Assembly (NCBI RefSeq): GCF_027595985.1
Contig: NC_073308.1
Location: 12,611,011-12,675,010, forward strand
DNA length: 64,000 nucleotides
Source: Sorex araneus
Taxonomy: Eukaryota > Chordata > Mammalia > Eulipotyphla > Soricidae
Reading direction: 5' to 3'
Shown: positions 23,201-35,250 of the stretch, piece by piece
How positions within the stretch are numbered: the stretch's first letter is position 1
How the letters are laid out: each line of letters begins with the position of its first letter
Notes under the pieces: generated by a model
What the model was told of the DNA's origin: nothing
Databases searched by the model: none
What the model saw: the letters and a program-made list of their open reading frames with translations, nothing else
Made by a program: the position numbers and the translations under genes

Positions 23201-23246
23201 GTCCTTGGAAGACCATGGGAAAAGTCTATCAAATACAGATCATAAG
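23201..23246 (+). CDS. Cassette exon beta-A
   Basis: 46 nt between acceptor TTTGCTTACTAG and donor GTAAGTACT. Joined to alpha-A the split codon is AGG, then SLEDHGKSLSNTDHK, ending in phase 0, which fits alpha-B. Conserved in position and length in all four units. Small exons are easy to over-call; conservation of both splice sites and open frame in A, B and C is the support. Confidence 0.6.
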
Positions 23247-23365
23247 GTAAGTACTGTTGAGTGTGACCCAAAACTAAATGGAGGAGGAGGAAGGATTGCT
23301 CAGGAATAATGTTAACTAGGTAAAGAAATATTATGTAGATTTTTTGTTTATTTATTTATTGTTGG

Positions 23366-23560
23366 TTTAGGGGCCACAACCGGCAGTGCTCAAGCCTTAC
23401 GCCTGGCGCTGCAGTCAGCGACTACTCCTCCCTTGCTCAGGAACCACATGCAATGCTGTGGCTAGAACCCACAGGCTCTGTGGCAATAACCCTCCTATTG
23501 TACCTGAACAATGGGCAAGGTGCTTGTTTCAGAGCCTGGTATACACATACCTGGTATGTA
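23366..23560 (-). mobile_element. Old SINE-like repeat in unit A, antisense
   Basis: TTTAGGGGCCACAACCGGCA through GAACAATGGGCAAGGTGC, the reverse of a SINE body. The longer plus-strand open frame across it is a by-product. Confidence 0.55.
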
Positions 23561-23693
23561 CCCACCCTGTCTCATGTCTTTCATTGGTTTTCCTGTTATT
23601 ACCAGCTTTCCTAATTTTTCCTTCACATTACACATCTCCATTTAATTCTGATATGTTTTGTTTTATGTATAAGAAGTAATTTTACCATTTTGT

Positions 23694-23825
23694 TGTTCCT
23701 GATTTTGGCATATCAAATAAGCCAAGGGGAGCTTGCCAGGCTCTGCTGTGAGGGCAGGATACTCGAGGTAGCTTGCCGGGTTCTCTGAGAGGGATGTTGA
23801 AATCGAACCCGGGTTGGCCACGCGC
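23694..23825 (-). mobile_element. Composite SINE fragment in unit A, antisense
   Basis: Starts TTCCTGATTTTGGCATATC, then GCTTGCCAGGCTCTGCTGTG and the GAACCCGGGTTGGCC box. Also in B and C, absent from D, which ends before it. Confidence 0.8.
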
Positions 23826-24000
23826 AAGTGTGTGGAATTTAGAAAGTGAATATGTAATCATAAACTGGTTAAATTGCAGAAATTGTTTTGTATGAAACTT
23901 TATAACAAGCTTCTGAATTTTCAGCAATGTTTTATCACAATCCTATTTTTAAAATATGCTTCATATTTTGCTATCTTTCTCTTTCTGATGTTTGGTCAAA

Positions 24001-24150
24001 CCTAGTTCATGCTCAGGGCTCACCCCTGGCTCTATGGATGCTCAGGGATACACAGAGACCTAATGGGGCTTGGGGGACTATATGCAGTGCCTGGGATTGA
24101 ACCTGAGTCAGATGAGTACAAGGCAAGCGCCCTAGCTGCCCTACTTTTTC
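24001..24150 (-). mobile_element. tRNA-headed SINE in unit A, antisense, degenerate
   Basis: CATGCTCAGGGCTCACCCCTG through GCAAGCGCCCTAGCTGCCC. Shared with B and C. Confidence 0.6.
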
Positions 24151-24394
24151 TTTGTTCCAAAACTGTGACTTCACTTTGCCATTTGTATCATACATGTTCT
24201 ATTCTTGTCCTTACAGTGTTCTCCTATGCTGATTTTCTAGTCTCTGAAGTTATGACTTCAGGAAATATTGGCATCTTTTCTTGTGTTTGCTGTATTGCTG
24301 TGAACTTCCCTCAAGAGGAATAATATTTGCTTCATTGTGGTTCTAGGGCACAGAGGTTAAACAACACACAACCTGGGTGTTTGGGGTGATGGTG

Positions 24395-24548
24395 CAGTTC
24401 TCAGGCCCCAAATCACAGTAATGCCGAATCCACTGCTGCTCTGGAAAGCCGGGGATCCCCTAGCTCATACAGCATTGGAACCAGGAATGAAACATGGAGT
24501 CTCATGCCTGGAAAGCATTTTCTCCAATCTTTGAGCTATATCGCTGAC
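24395..24548 (-). mobile_element. Old tRNA-headed SINE in unit A, antisense
   Basis: Degenerate body with TTTGAGCTATATCGCTGAC at its end, the reverse of the tRNA-like head. Also in B (about 30387-30540) and C (about 35095-35250). Confidence 0.5.
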
Positions 24549-24954
24549 TCGATTGCATTTTGATCCTATCACTATGTCAGATATTTTAGTTAATTTATTT
24601 ATTTCTGCTAAGGTTCTGTGACTTTTAATGCTGTTTATCATAGTTTATTGCACACAGCACTCAACACATTCACACCAGTTTTCCTCCAATAGTGTCACAA
24701 GGCTCTCTGCCATCCACCCCTCACACACCCTAAACACAGTTCTGTGGGTCAGCTCTTCAGGTGTTTTGCCTTTGCCACTTTCTTCTGTCAGCACTATATA
24801 TTTTTATATCCCTGATGTGTGAGAGAGAATTCTGTATCTGCCCTTTTCTTTCCAAAGTACTTTAGTCAATATTTGGAGAAAATTACATTATCTCATACTT
24901 GCTTACTGTCGCACAGAATTCCAGTGTGTAAAGCACTATGCCTCTTTAAGGAAA

Positions 24955-26560
24955 TTTTTTATTGAATCATCATGAGATATTCAGTGACAAAGTTGTTCGT
25001 GGTTGAGTTTCAGTCAAAAAATGTTAAAACACCCTTCCCTTCACCAGTGTACTTTTCCTATCACCCGTGTCCCCAGTTTCCCTCCCACATGCCTTCCCTG
25101 GTCCACACAGCCTGCCTCTATGTGAACAATTCTCTGTCTGTCTTCCTGTCTGTCTGTCTGTCTCTCTCTCTTCTTTGTCACTTTCATTTTCTTTTTAGAC
25201 ATTGTGGTTTGCAATATTGTTACTGAGAAGATGTCTCGCATATTATTTTTCCTCCATTCAGCACTCAATTTTTGTCCAGAGTAATCATTTCCAACTATCA
25301 TTGTAATACTGGTAATTCTCTGCCCGAACTGCATCCCCCATCTTACTTTGTGGTAAATTTGCATTATGTATCAGTCCTCCTGGCTTTTATATCTATGTCT
25401 GTACGTATTATTCAGAAACTGTGTTATGTATGTTTTTCATGTCCCACAAATAAGTGCTATCATTCTATATTTGTCCTCTCCCTCTCACTGATTTCACTCA
25501 GCATGATAATCTACCTGTCCATTCATGTATTAAAAAATCCTGTAACACCTGCATAGTTGTGTTTTTCCAATGTGTAGATGCACCCTAGTTTCTTAGCCGG
25601 TCATCTGCACTCAGAATGTTTCCAGATTTTAGCTATTGTGAATAGTGCTACAATGAACATAGATGTATAGATGACATTTCTGCTGTGTGTATTTGGAATC
25701 TAGGTTATATTTTCAGAACTGTTATTGTTGGGTAAGATGGAAGCTCAATTTCTAGTTTGTGAGGAATGCCTGTAGTGATTCCAAGAAGGCTAGACCAGTT
25801 AGAATTCCCAGCAACACTGAATGAGAGTCCATTCTCCTTGCATGGGCGCCAATACTGGTTGTTTTTGTTGTTTTTGATGTGTTCCAATCTCAGTGGTGTG
25901 AGATGATATCTCATCGTTTTGATTTGCATCTCCATGGTGGTTAGTGATGTAGAGCATTTTTTCTTATGTCTTTGAGCCTTATCTATTTCTTCTTAGAGTT
26001 CCGTTCATTTCTTCTCCCTCTTTTTTGATGGTATTGGATACTTCTTCCTGTAAGGTCCTTCCAGTGTCTAATATATCTTGAATATTAACCCCTTTATCAG
26101 ATGAGTATTTTGTTAATAATTATTCCATAGTCTGTCTTTTTACCTCATTTACCATTAATTCTGAGGTACAGAAGCTTCTTGCTTTAATGTCCCATTTGTT
26201 TATCTTGCTTGCACTTCCTTCGTCAGTGGTGTTTCATATTGGACGATGTCTTTTGTTTCATCATCATGGAGTGTTCTGCCAATCCTTCAGGTACCTTATG
26301 GATTCAGATCTGAGATTGAGGTCTTTAATCCATTTTGACCTCACTTTTCTGACTGCTGTTAGGAAAAAGTTTGAATTTGTTTTTTGCATATAGCTGCCCA
26401 CTTTTCCCTGAACCAGTTGTTGAAGACACTTTCCTTGCTCTACTTCATATATTTCTTTCTTTATCAAAGATTAAATAATCATAGAATTGAGGTTCTGTGC
26501 TAGGATACTCAACTCTATTTTGTTACTCTGCTGGTCTGTCATTATTTCAGAACTATGCTT
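24955..26560 (-). mobile_element. L1 3' end and ORF2 part in unit A, antisense
   Basis: TTTTTTATTGAATCATCATG marks the reversed 3' end. The ORF2 C-terminal region follows near 25500-26470. Unit C has the same L1 (35655); unit B keeps only its far part (30690). Confidence 0.75.
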
Positions 26561-27428
26561 TTTTAATTACCACCATTTTGTCATAAGTTTAATGTTGGGC
26601 AGATCATGCCTTCCGTCTTCTTTAACCCAAGGACTGTTTTAGCTAGTGTTGGCTCCTTTCTAATGGAAAATTTGGTTCTTGTCTCTAGAGGATGGATGTC
26701 AGAACCAAACCGTTTTAAGATTTGAATCAGAGCCTTCAAAGTTGCTAAGTACTTACACTGCACTCCACACATTAAAGTACAGTTTGAATGGATGACATCC
26801 ATGTAAGGACTGATATTTCCTGGGCGAAGGATTACAGAATCTACAGAAATGTTGTAGAGCCTCTAGATCTACCACTCTCTTAAGAAAGTTCTTCAATGAT
26901 TAAAATCCAGGAATTTGTTTAGTGTCTTGCCTTATTGTGAGGAACTAACTAAGACAAAATATTTGTACCTGAAAATTACAGTATTGGAATCCATCTTTAC
27001 AATATTTTATTAGAATCTTCTTTTGCCGTTATTATTTGCATAGGATTTCTTATGGCAGGCTTAATGAATTCAGTGCCATCCCTCAAACTTCTCATCAACT
27101 TGTGAAAGTCAAGTGGGGGATAAGAGGTACATTAGAGTTATTCATGAAGGATCACTGTGAAACAATCCCAGAACAACAAGAGTATACGATTACACATGAT
27201 CAGGTGTATGAAAACAAAGAATAACAATTGAAATCCATTTTTGTAACTTTGATGGTTTACATCTGTTCTCGAGTTTCTGAGAAATATAGGTTTTTGTGTT
27301 CCGGGACGGGTCTCAGTGTAGAGAACACTTTGTGGCCAAAGGGTTAAATTCAGAAGTTGATACTGGGTTTCGATTGTGCTATTCTGTTTAATTCTACTAT
27401 TGCAAAAACCATTCTTTTATTCTTGCAG

Positions 27429-27733
27429 CAGGAAGTCGATCTCAAAGAGTTCGAAGATGTACCTCTGGATGCATCATTCCAAGAAGATTATTCCGAATTT
27501 TTTGAACACCAAAAACAGAGGAATAAGGAGCGCATAAAGATACTAACCACCATTCTAAGCAGGAATGAAAAACTAGAAAATCATAAAATGACATTGGAAT
27601 GCAAAATAACAGACTGTAATACACTTAAAATCACAGAAGAATATAGTGAAATTTTAAAAGACTTTCAAGAAACTAGAAAAGAACTAAAAGAAATGTACAT
27701 GTCCATAAGCGAATTTTCGTTCAAGTTATCCAG
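27429..27733 (+). CDS. Cassette exon alpha-B, coiled-coil module
   Basis: 305 nt, phase 0 to phase 2, acceptor ATTCTTGCAG and donor CAG/GTGAAT. Begins QEVDLKEFEDVPLDASF and belongs with alpha-D rather than A or C. Ungapped comparison with alpha-A gives 41 identities in 101 residues by my count, 29 of them in the last 46 residues. A second AG three bases into the exon (CAGCAG) would allow removal of one codon, a common tandem-acceptor arrangement. The flanking intron is about 90% identical to that of A. Confidence 0.7.
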
Positions 27734-28337
27734 GTGAATTTATTGACACTACATATTGTTTCATTTATTTACATACAAATCACTTCAGACATGTAAGTGA
27801 TGTATCCTCCTCTCCCCTCAGACTTCTTTTGCTAGACTTCTTGAAGCAATTCTCCTCCCTATATCTAATCAGACTCCATCTTTACTAATATGAGGTTATT
27901 CTTCATCATAGTTTGTACTAGAGAGTTATTTTATTTTTAATGCAAATCAGTATGACGTAATGCTGTTAGAACAAAAGAGAAAAGTTTAAAAACTTTAAAA
28001 TGGCACCAACTTCTTAGATTTTTTTTCCTGTGACATTGTTAAATTTAAAAAATTGTATGTTGATTCAGTTGTTCTTTGATATCAAGTAATGTGGGAACCA
28101 ATGTGAAAATGCTTCAGCTTAATTTGTATCATCCAGGGAACAGTGATGATAAATATATTTGCTCTTTTGGTTTTAAGATAAGTCTCACATCACTGGCTTA
28201 AATCATGGAAAATATGTTCGAATTGTTCAGGTTATAAGCATTTTAAAATTTATTTTTTATTTGCTTTAGGCCCATGGAAATTCTAGGGATACTTAGAAGA
28301 GTTAAGAGAGGTCAATAGAGCATCAAAAGTCAAGTGG

Positions 28338-28519
28338 AGGGGGCTGGAGCAATAGCACAGAGGGTAGGGCGTTTGCCTTCCACACGGACGAGCCCGGTTC
28401 AATTCCCAGCATCCTGTATGTTCCCATGAGCACCACCAGGAGAGATTCCTGAGAGTGGAGCCAGGAACAACCCCTGTGCATCTCCATGTGTGACCTGAAC
28501 GGCGAAAAAAAAAAAAAGT
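28338..28519 (+). mobile_element. Young tRNA-headed SINE, only in unit B
   Basis: Near-consensus GGGCTGGAGCAATAGCACAG head and a 12-A tail, flanked by repeats of AAAGTCAAGTGGA (28327 and 28516), a likely target duplication. It is absent at the same place in A, C and D, so it inserted after the duplications. Confidence 0.9.
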
Positions 28520-28595
28520 CAAGTGGAAATTATAATTGAATACCTGGCATCTGGAGCTCCAAAAAAAAAAAAAACTTATCACGAAAAAGATTAAA

Positions 28596-28780
28596 ATGTA
28601 GGAGCTGTAGCCATAGCACAGCGGGTAGGGCATTTGCCTTGCCCACGCTGACCCGGGTTGATTCCACCATCCCATATGTTTCCCCAAGCACCACCAGGAC
28701 TACTTCTTGAGTGCATAAGGTAGTAGTAACTCCTGTGCATTGTCAGGTATGACCCAGTAAGCAGAAAAGTAAATAAAAAA
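28596..28780 (+). mobile_element. SINE in unit B, sense, old
   Basis: Orthologue of the unit A copy at 22606. Confidence 0.75.
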
Positions 28781-29126
28781 CAAAATAGACCTTCTAAAAA
28801 CAACAAAACATAGTATAAAAACTAAGCAATAGATGAAATTCTGAAACCTGAACTCCCCACAGTGACTATCCCAGAAGATTTTGAAAAAAGATCTACAAAG
28901 AAACAAACAACTTTACCAAAGAATCACAAGTTTCAAAAGCATTGAAAAATAAACTAGCTGTGTAAATCAGCCAGGCAATAATAGAAAACAAATTGAGCTT
29001 ATTAAATTTAAGTTCAGTTTCATGAGGATAGCTTTACATCAAAGCAAACTATGAAATATAATTTTGAAAATTGCTAATAGGTGAATTCACATTTTTAAAT
29101 ATTAGTCTAACTTATCTTCCATCTCT

Positions 29127-29172
29127 ATTATTATTATTATTGTTATTATTATTATTATTACTACTATTATTA
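29127..29172 (+). repeat. ATT trinucleotide repeat before beta-B
   Basis: Same place as in unit A, slightly shorter. Confidence 0.9.
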
Positions 29173-29185
29173 ATTTGCTTACTAG

Positions 29186-29231
29186 GTCCTTCGAAGACCA
29201 TGGGACATATCTATCAAATACAGATCATATG
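29186..29231 (+). CDS. Cassette exon beta-B
   Basis: 46 nt, acceptor TTGCTTACTAG, donor GTAAGTACT. Reads SFEDHGTYLSNTDHM after the split Arg codon. Ends in phase 0 and fits alpha-C. Confidence 0.6.
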
Positions 29232-29357
29232 GTAAGTACTGAACACTGTTGAGTGTGACCCAAAACTAAATGGAGGAGGAGGAAGGATTGCTCAGGAATA
29301 ATGTTAACTAGGTAAAGAAATATTATGCAGTTTATTTGTTTATTTATTTATTGTTAG

Positions 29358-30540
29358 TTTAGGGGCCACAACTGGCAGTGCTCAAGCCTTACGCCTGGCG
29401 CTGCAGTCAGCGACTACTCCTCCCTTGCTCAGGAACCACATGCAATGCTGTGGCTAGAACCCACAGGCTCTGTGGCAATAACCCTCCTATTGTACCTGAA
29501 CAATGGGCAAGGTGCTTGTTTCAGAGCCTGGTATACACATACCTGGTATGTACCCACCCTGTCTCATGTCTTTCATTGGTTTTCCTGTTATTACCAGCTT
29601 TCCTAATTTTTCCTTCACATTACACATCTCCGTTTAATTCTGATATGTTTTGTTTTATGTATAAGAAGTAATTTTACCATTTTGTTGTTCCTGATTTTGG
29701 CATATCAAATAAGCCAAGGGGAGCTTGCCAGGCTCTGCTGTGAGGGCAGGATACTCGAGGTAGCTTGCCGGGTTCTCTGAGAGGGATGTTGAAATCGAAC
29801 CCGGGTTGGCCACGCGCAAGTGTGTGGAATTTAGAAAGTGAACATGTAATCATAAACTGGTTAAATTGCAGAAATTGTTTTGTATGAAACTTTATAACAA
29901 GCTTCTGAATTTTCAGCAATGTTTTATCACAATCCTATTTTTAAAATATGCTTCATATTTTGCTATCTTTCTCTTTCTGATGTTTGGTCAAACCTAGTTC
30001 ATGCTCAGGGCTCACCCCTGGCTCTATGGATGCTCAGGGATACACAGAGACCTAATGGGGCTTGGGGGACTATATGCAGTGCCTGGGATTGAACCTGAGT
30101 CAGATGAGTACAAGGCAAGCGCCCTAGCTGCCCTACTTTTTCTTTGTTCCAAAACTGTGACTTCACTTTGCCATTTGTATCATACATGTTCTATTCTTGT
30201 CCTTACAGTGTTCTCCTATGCTGATTTTCTAGTCTCTGAAGTTATGACTTCAGGAAATATTGGCATCTTTTCTTGTGTTTGCTGTATTGCTGTGAACTTC
30301 CCTCAAGAGGAATAATATTTGCTTCATTGTGGTTCTAGGGCACAGAGGTTAAACAACACACAACCTGGGTGTTTGGGGTGATGGTTCAGTTCTCAGGCCC
30401 CAAATCACAGTAATGCCGAATCCACTGCTGCTCTGGAAAGCCGGGGATCCCCTAGCTCATACAGCATTGGAACCAGGAATGAAACATGGAGTCTCATGCC
30501 TGGAAAGCATTTTCTCCAATCTTTGAGCTATATCGCTGAC
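29358..30540 (-). mobile_element. SINE cluster in unit B, antisense
   Basis: Near-identical copy of 23366-24548 in unit A: SINE remnants at about 29358-29552, 29686-29817, 29993-30142 and 30387-30540. Confidence 0.75.
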
Positions 30541-30689
30541 TATTGCATTTTGATCCTATCACTATGTCAGATATTTTAGTTAATTTATTTATTTCTGTTA
30601 AGGTTCTGTGACTTTTAATGCTGTTTATCATAGTTTAATGCATACAACACTCAACACATTCACATCAGCTTTCCTCCAATACTGTTTAT

Positions 30690-31280
30690 GTATGTTATAT
30701 ATTTCTTCATAGAATTTGTGTTCATTTCTTCTTCGTATTTTTTTGTATTGGATGTTTTCTTGTAAAGTCCTTTTACTGTCTTATATACCTTGGATACTAA
30801 CCCTATATCAGATGAGTATTGGGTGAATAATTATTCTGTAGGCTCTCTTTTTATCTTGGTCTCCATTTCTTATGAGGAACAGAGGTTTCTTAGTTTAATG
30901 TAGTCCCATTTGTTTATCTTGCTTCCACTTCCCTCATCAGTGGTGTTTCCTATTTGAAGATGTCTTTAGTTTCAGCTTCATAGAAGGTTCTGCCTATCCT
31001 CCAGGGACCTTATGAATTCAGATCTGAGATTGAGGTCTTTAATCCATTTTGACCTCACTTTTCTGACTGGTGTTAGGAAAAAGTCCGAGTTCGTTTTTTG
31101 CATGTAGCTGCCCACTTTTCCCGCAACCACATGTTGAAGTGGCTTCCCTTGCTCTACTTCATATTCTTATTCCTTTATCAAAGATTAAATGATCATAGAT
31201 TTGAGGTTCTGTGCCAGGATACTCAAATCTATTCCATTACTCTGCAGGTCTGTCATTATTTCAGTACAATGCTTTTTTAA
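30690..31280 (-). mobile_element. L1 ORF2 part in unit B, antisense
   Basis: Parallels 25990-26560 in unit A; the L1 3' UTR and adjacent segment are missing here. Confidence 0.65.
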
Positions 31281-32148
31281 TTACCACTACTTTGTCATAA
31301 GTTCGATGTTGGGAAGGTCATGCCTTCCATCTTCTTTTTCCCAAGGATTGCTTTAGCTTATGTTGGCTCATTTCTAATGGAAAATTTGGTTCTTGTCTCT
31401 AGAGGATGAATGTCAGAATCAAACTGTTTTCAGATTTGAATCATAGCCTTCAAAGTTGCTGAGTACATACACTGCACTCCACACATTGAAGTATAGTTTC
31501 AATAGATGATATCCGTTGAAGGACTGATATTTCCTGGGCAAAGTATCACAGAATATACAGAAATGTTTTAGAGCCACTACATCTACCACTCCCTTAAGAA
31601 AGTTCTTCAATGATTAAAATCTGGAAATTTTTTTAGTGTGTTTCTTTATTGTGAGGAAGTAAGACAAAATATTTGTACCTGAATATTACAGCATTGGAAT
31701 CCATGTTTACAAGACTTCATTAGACTCTTCTTTTGCCGTTTAATGTAATGTTGCAGAGGATTTCTTATGGCAGGCTTAATGAATTCAGTGCCATCCCTCA
31801 AACTTCTCATCAACTTGTGAAAGTCAAGTGGGGGAAGTGAGAAATTTCTTCTTAACTAACAGGTTCATTAAAGTTATTCATGAAGGATCACTGTGAAGCA
31901 ATCCCAGAACATCAAGAGTATACAATAACATCTTCAGGTGTATGAAAACAAAAAATATCAATTGAAAGACATTTTTGCAACTTTGATGGTTTTCATCCGT
32001 TCTCGATTTTCTGAGAAATACAGGCTTTCACCTTCGGGGACCCAACGCTTTGTGGTCAAAGGATTAATTTCAGAAGTTGTGACTGAGTTTAGATTTTGCC
32101 ATTCTGTTCATTTCTGCTACTACAAAATCTATTCTTTTGTTTTTGCAG

Positions 32149-32456
32149 ATACAAATCTTTATGAAAGAGTGGGAAGATGCAAATATCCTCGAACATTTCA
32201 CAGCAGGAACTTCTTTATATTCTGAGAAGAGGAATGAAATATATCGAAATAGATTATTGGCGCTCAAAAGGGCTATAAGAAAAGCGAAAGACCTAGAAAG
32301 GTTTAAAATGAAGTTTGAACGCAAAATACAGAAATACAAAACACGTAATACAAACACAGAAAAATATAGTGAAATATTAAAAAATCATCGAGAAGCCAGA
32401 AAAAAACTACAAGCTATGTACCTGTTAATTAGCGAATTTTCATTCAAGTTATACAG
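32149..32456 (+). CDS. Cassette exon alpha-C, coiled-coil module
   Basis: 308 nt (one codon longer than the others), phase 0 to phase 2, acceptor TTTGTTTTTGCAG, donor CAG/GTGAAT. Starts IQIFMKEWED, close to the start of alpha-A (7 of the first 10 residues identical). It is very basic in its centre (RKAKDLERFKMKFERKIQK). The C-terminal SEFSFKLYR is conserved. Confidence 0.7.
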
Positions 32457-33130
32457 GTGAATTTACTGACACTTCATATTGTTTCCTTTATTTACATACA
32501 AATCACTTCAGACATGTAAATGATGTATCCTCTTCTTCTCTGAGAATATAATTTGGTAGATTTCTGTAAGAATTCTACTACTTATATCTAATCAGATTCC
32601 ATATTTACTATCAAGTCTATTCTTTCATCACAGTTTGCACTAGAGAGTTATTTTATTTAATATAAATCCATAGGACATAAGACTTTTAGGAAAAAAAGAG
32701 AAAATTTTAAAGATTTCAAAATGGCCCCAACTTCTTAGATTTTTTTCCCTGTGACACTGTTAAATTTAAAACGTTATATGTTGAGTCAGTCGTTCTTTGA
32801 TTTATCAAGTCATGTGGGAACCAATGTAAAAATGCTACAGCTTAATTTGTATCATCCGGGGAACAGTGATGACAAATATATTTGCTCTTTTGATTTTAAG
32901 ATACGTCTCACATCACTGGCTTAAATCATGAAAAATATGTTCTAATTGTTTAGGTTATAGGCATTTTTAAATTTATTTTTTATTTGCTTTAGGCCCATGG
33001 AAGTTCTAGGGGATACTTAGAAGAGTTAAGAGAGGTTAATAGAGCACCAAAAGTCTAGTGAAATTATAATTGAATACCTGGCATCTGAAATCCAAAAAAA
33101 ATGAAACTTATCAAGAATAAGAATAAAACG

Positions 33131-33315
33131 TAGGAGCTGGAGCAATAGTAAAGCGGGTAGGGCGTTTGCCTTGCACGTGGCTGACCCAGGTTCGATTCCA
33201 CCATCCCATATCGTCCTCCAAACATCTCCAGGAGTAATTCCTGAGGGCATAAGCCAGGATAAAGCCCTGTACAGTAACTGTTGATCCAAGAGCAGAAGAG
33301 AAAATAAATTGAAAA
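33131..33315 (+). mobile_element. SINE in unit C, sense, old
   Basis: Orthologue of 22606 and 28596, better preserved: GGAGCTGGAGCAATAGTAAAG head. Confidence 0.75.
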
Positions 33316-33660
33316 CAAAATAAACCTTATAAAAAGAACAAAACATAGTATAAAAACTATGGGCAATAGATGAAACTCTGAAACCTGAGCTCCCCACAGT
33401 GACTATCCCAGAAGCTTTTGAAAAAAGATCTACAAAGAAGAAACACTATTACCCAAGAATTACAAGTTTCAAAAGCATTGAAAAATAAACTATCTATGTA
33501 AATCAGCCATGCAATCATAGAAAACAAATTGAGCTTATTAAATTTACCTTCGGTTTAATGAGGATAGCTTTATATCAAAGCAAACTATGAAATATAATTT
33601 TGAAAACTGTTTTTAGGTGAAGTAACTTCTTAAAATATTAGTCTAACTTATCTTCTATCT

Positions 33661-33666
33661 CTTTAC

Positions 33667-33703
<37 letters not shown>

Positions 33704-33704
33704 T
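33661..33704 (+). repeat. ATT trinucleotide repeat before beta-C
   Basis: Pure ATT run, same place as in the other units. Confidence 0.9.
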
Positions 33705-33714
33705 TGCTTACTAG

Positions 33715-33760
33715 GTCCTTTGAAGACCAGCGAAAGAAATGGACAGGTACAGACCTTCTG
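33715..33760 (+). CDS. Cassette exon beta-C
   Basis: 46 nt, acceptor TTGCTTACTAG, donor GTAAGTACT. Reads SFEDQRKKWTGTDLL after the split Arg codon, the most diverged beta copy. Ends in phase 0 and fits alpha-D. Confidence 0.6.
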
Positions 33761-33877
33761 GTAAGTACTGAACACTGTTGAGTGTGACCCCAAAACTAAA
33801 TGGAGGAGGAGGAAGGATTGCTCAGGAATAATGTTAACTAGGGAAAGAAATATTATGTAGTTTATTTATTATTGGTT

Positions 33878-34060
33878 TAGGGGCCACAACTGGCAGTGCT
33901 CATCCTTATGCCTGGCTCTGCAGTCAGCGATTACTCCTTCCTTGCTCAGGAACCACATGCAAGGCTGTGGCTAGAACTCTCAGGCTCTGTGGCAATAACC
34001 CGGCCCCATTATTCCTGAACAATGGGCAGGGTGCTGGATTCAGAGCCTGGTATGCACATA
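33878..34060 (-). mobile_element. Old SINE-like repeat in unit C, antisense
   Basis: Orthologue of 23366-23560. Confidence 0.55.
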
Positions 34061-34194
34061 CCTGGTATGTACCCACCCTGTCTCATGTCTTTCATTGGTT
34101 TTAATGTTATTACCAGCTTTTCTAATTTTTCCCTCACATTACACATCTCCGTTTAATTCTGATATGTTTTGTTTTATGTATAAAACGTAATCTT

Positions 34195-34372
34195 GGCTGG
34201 AGCAATAGCACAGCGGGTAGGGCGTTTGCCTTGCACGCGGCCGACCCCGGTTCTAATCCCAGCATCCCATATGGTCCCCTGAGCACCACCAGGGGTAATT
34301 CCTGAGTGAAGAGCCAGGAGTAACCCCTGTGCATCGCCGCCGGGTATGACCCAAAAACCAAAAAAAAAAATA
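34195..34372 (+). mobile_element. Young tRNA-headed SINE, only in unit C
   Basis: Near-consensus GGCTGGAGCAATAGCACAGC head, ACGCGGCCGACCCC box, 10-A tail. Absent at the same place in A, B and D, so it inserted after duplication. Confidence 0.9.
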
Positions 34373-34387
34373 GAAGTAATTTTACCA

Positions 34388-34525
34388 TTTTGTTGTTCCT
34401 GATTTTGGCATATCAGATAAGCCAAGGGGAGCTTGCCAGGCTCTGCTGTGAGGGCAGGATACTCGAGGTAGCTTGCCGGGTTCTCTGAGAGGGATGTTGA
34501 AATCGAACCCGGGTTGGCCATGTGC
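34388..34525 (-). mobile_element. Composite SINE fragment in unit C, antisense
   Basis: Orthologue of 23694-23825. Confidence 0.8.
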
Positions 34526-34707
34526 AAGTGTATGGAATTTAGAAAGTGAATATGTAACCATACACTGGTTAAAATGCAGAAAGTATTTTGCATGAAACTT
34601 TATAACAAGCTTCTGAATTTTTAGCAATGTTTTATCACAATCCTATTTTTAAAATATGCTTAATTTCTTGGTATCTTTCTCTTTCTGATGTTTGGCCAAA
34701 CCTAGTT

Positions 34708-35250
34708 CATGCTCAGGACTCACCCCTGGCTCTATGGATGCTCAGGGATACACAGAGACCTAATGGGGGTTGGGGGACTATATGCAGAGCCTGGGATTGA
34801 ACCTGAGTCAGATGTGTACAAGGCAAGCGCCCTAGCTGCCCTACGTTTTCTTTGGTCCAAAACTGTGACTTTACTTTGCCATTTGTATCTATACTTGTTC
34901 TATCCTTGTCCTTATAGTATTCTCATATGCTGATTTTCTAATCTCTGAAGTTATGAGTTCAGGAAATATTGGCGTCTTTTCTTGTGTTTGCTGTGTTGCT
35001 GTGAACTTCCCTCAAGAGGAATAATATTTGCTTCATTGGGGTTCCAGGGGACAGAGGTTAAACAACACACAACCTGGGTGCTTGGGGTGATGGTTCAGTT
35101 CTCAGGCCCAAAATCACAATAATGCTGAATCCACTGCTGCTCTGGAAAGCCAGGGACCCCCTAGCTCATACAGCATTGGAACCAGGAATGAAACATGGAG
35201 TCTCATGCCTGGAAAGCATTTTCTCCAATCTTTGAGCTATATCACTGACT
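34708..35250 (-). mobile_element. SINE remnants in unit C, antisense
   Basis: Orthologues of 24001-24150 and 24395-24548 in unit A. Confidence 0.55.

Larger units (their letters stand above)
21390..27040 (+). repeat. Tandem unit A of the exon-cassette array
   Basis: First of four units that share, in order, a CCCTCAAACTTCTC leader, exon alpha, an intron, exon beta, SINE remnants and an antisense L1. Unit A lacks about 180 bases of the alpha-beta intron that B, C and D have (between 22370 and 22385). Its section 23200-24540 is almost identical to 29186-30540 in unit B. Confidence 0.85.
27041..31760 (+). repeat. Tandem unit B of the exon-cassette array
   Basis: Same order as unit A but with most of the L1 3' UTR missing. 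It carries an extra young SINE at 28338-28519 and retains the intron segment lost from A. Confidence 0.85.

Noticed and set aside
23386..24323. Open frames of 97 and 104 codons repeated in units A, B and partly C and D
   Set aside because: They run across antisense SINE remnants. They are kept open by near-identity between A and B, not by coding constraint; C and D versions are broken or altered.
28338..28519. tRNA gene
   Set aside because: The tRNA-like head belongs to a SINE with body and A tail; the same holds for all other heads in the window.
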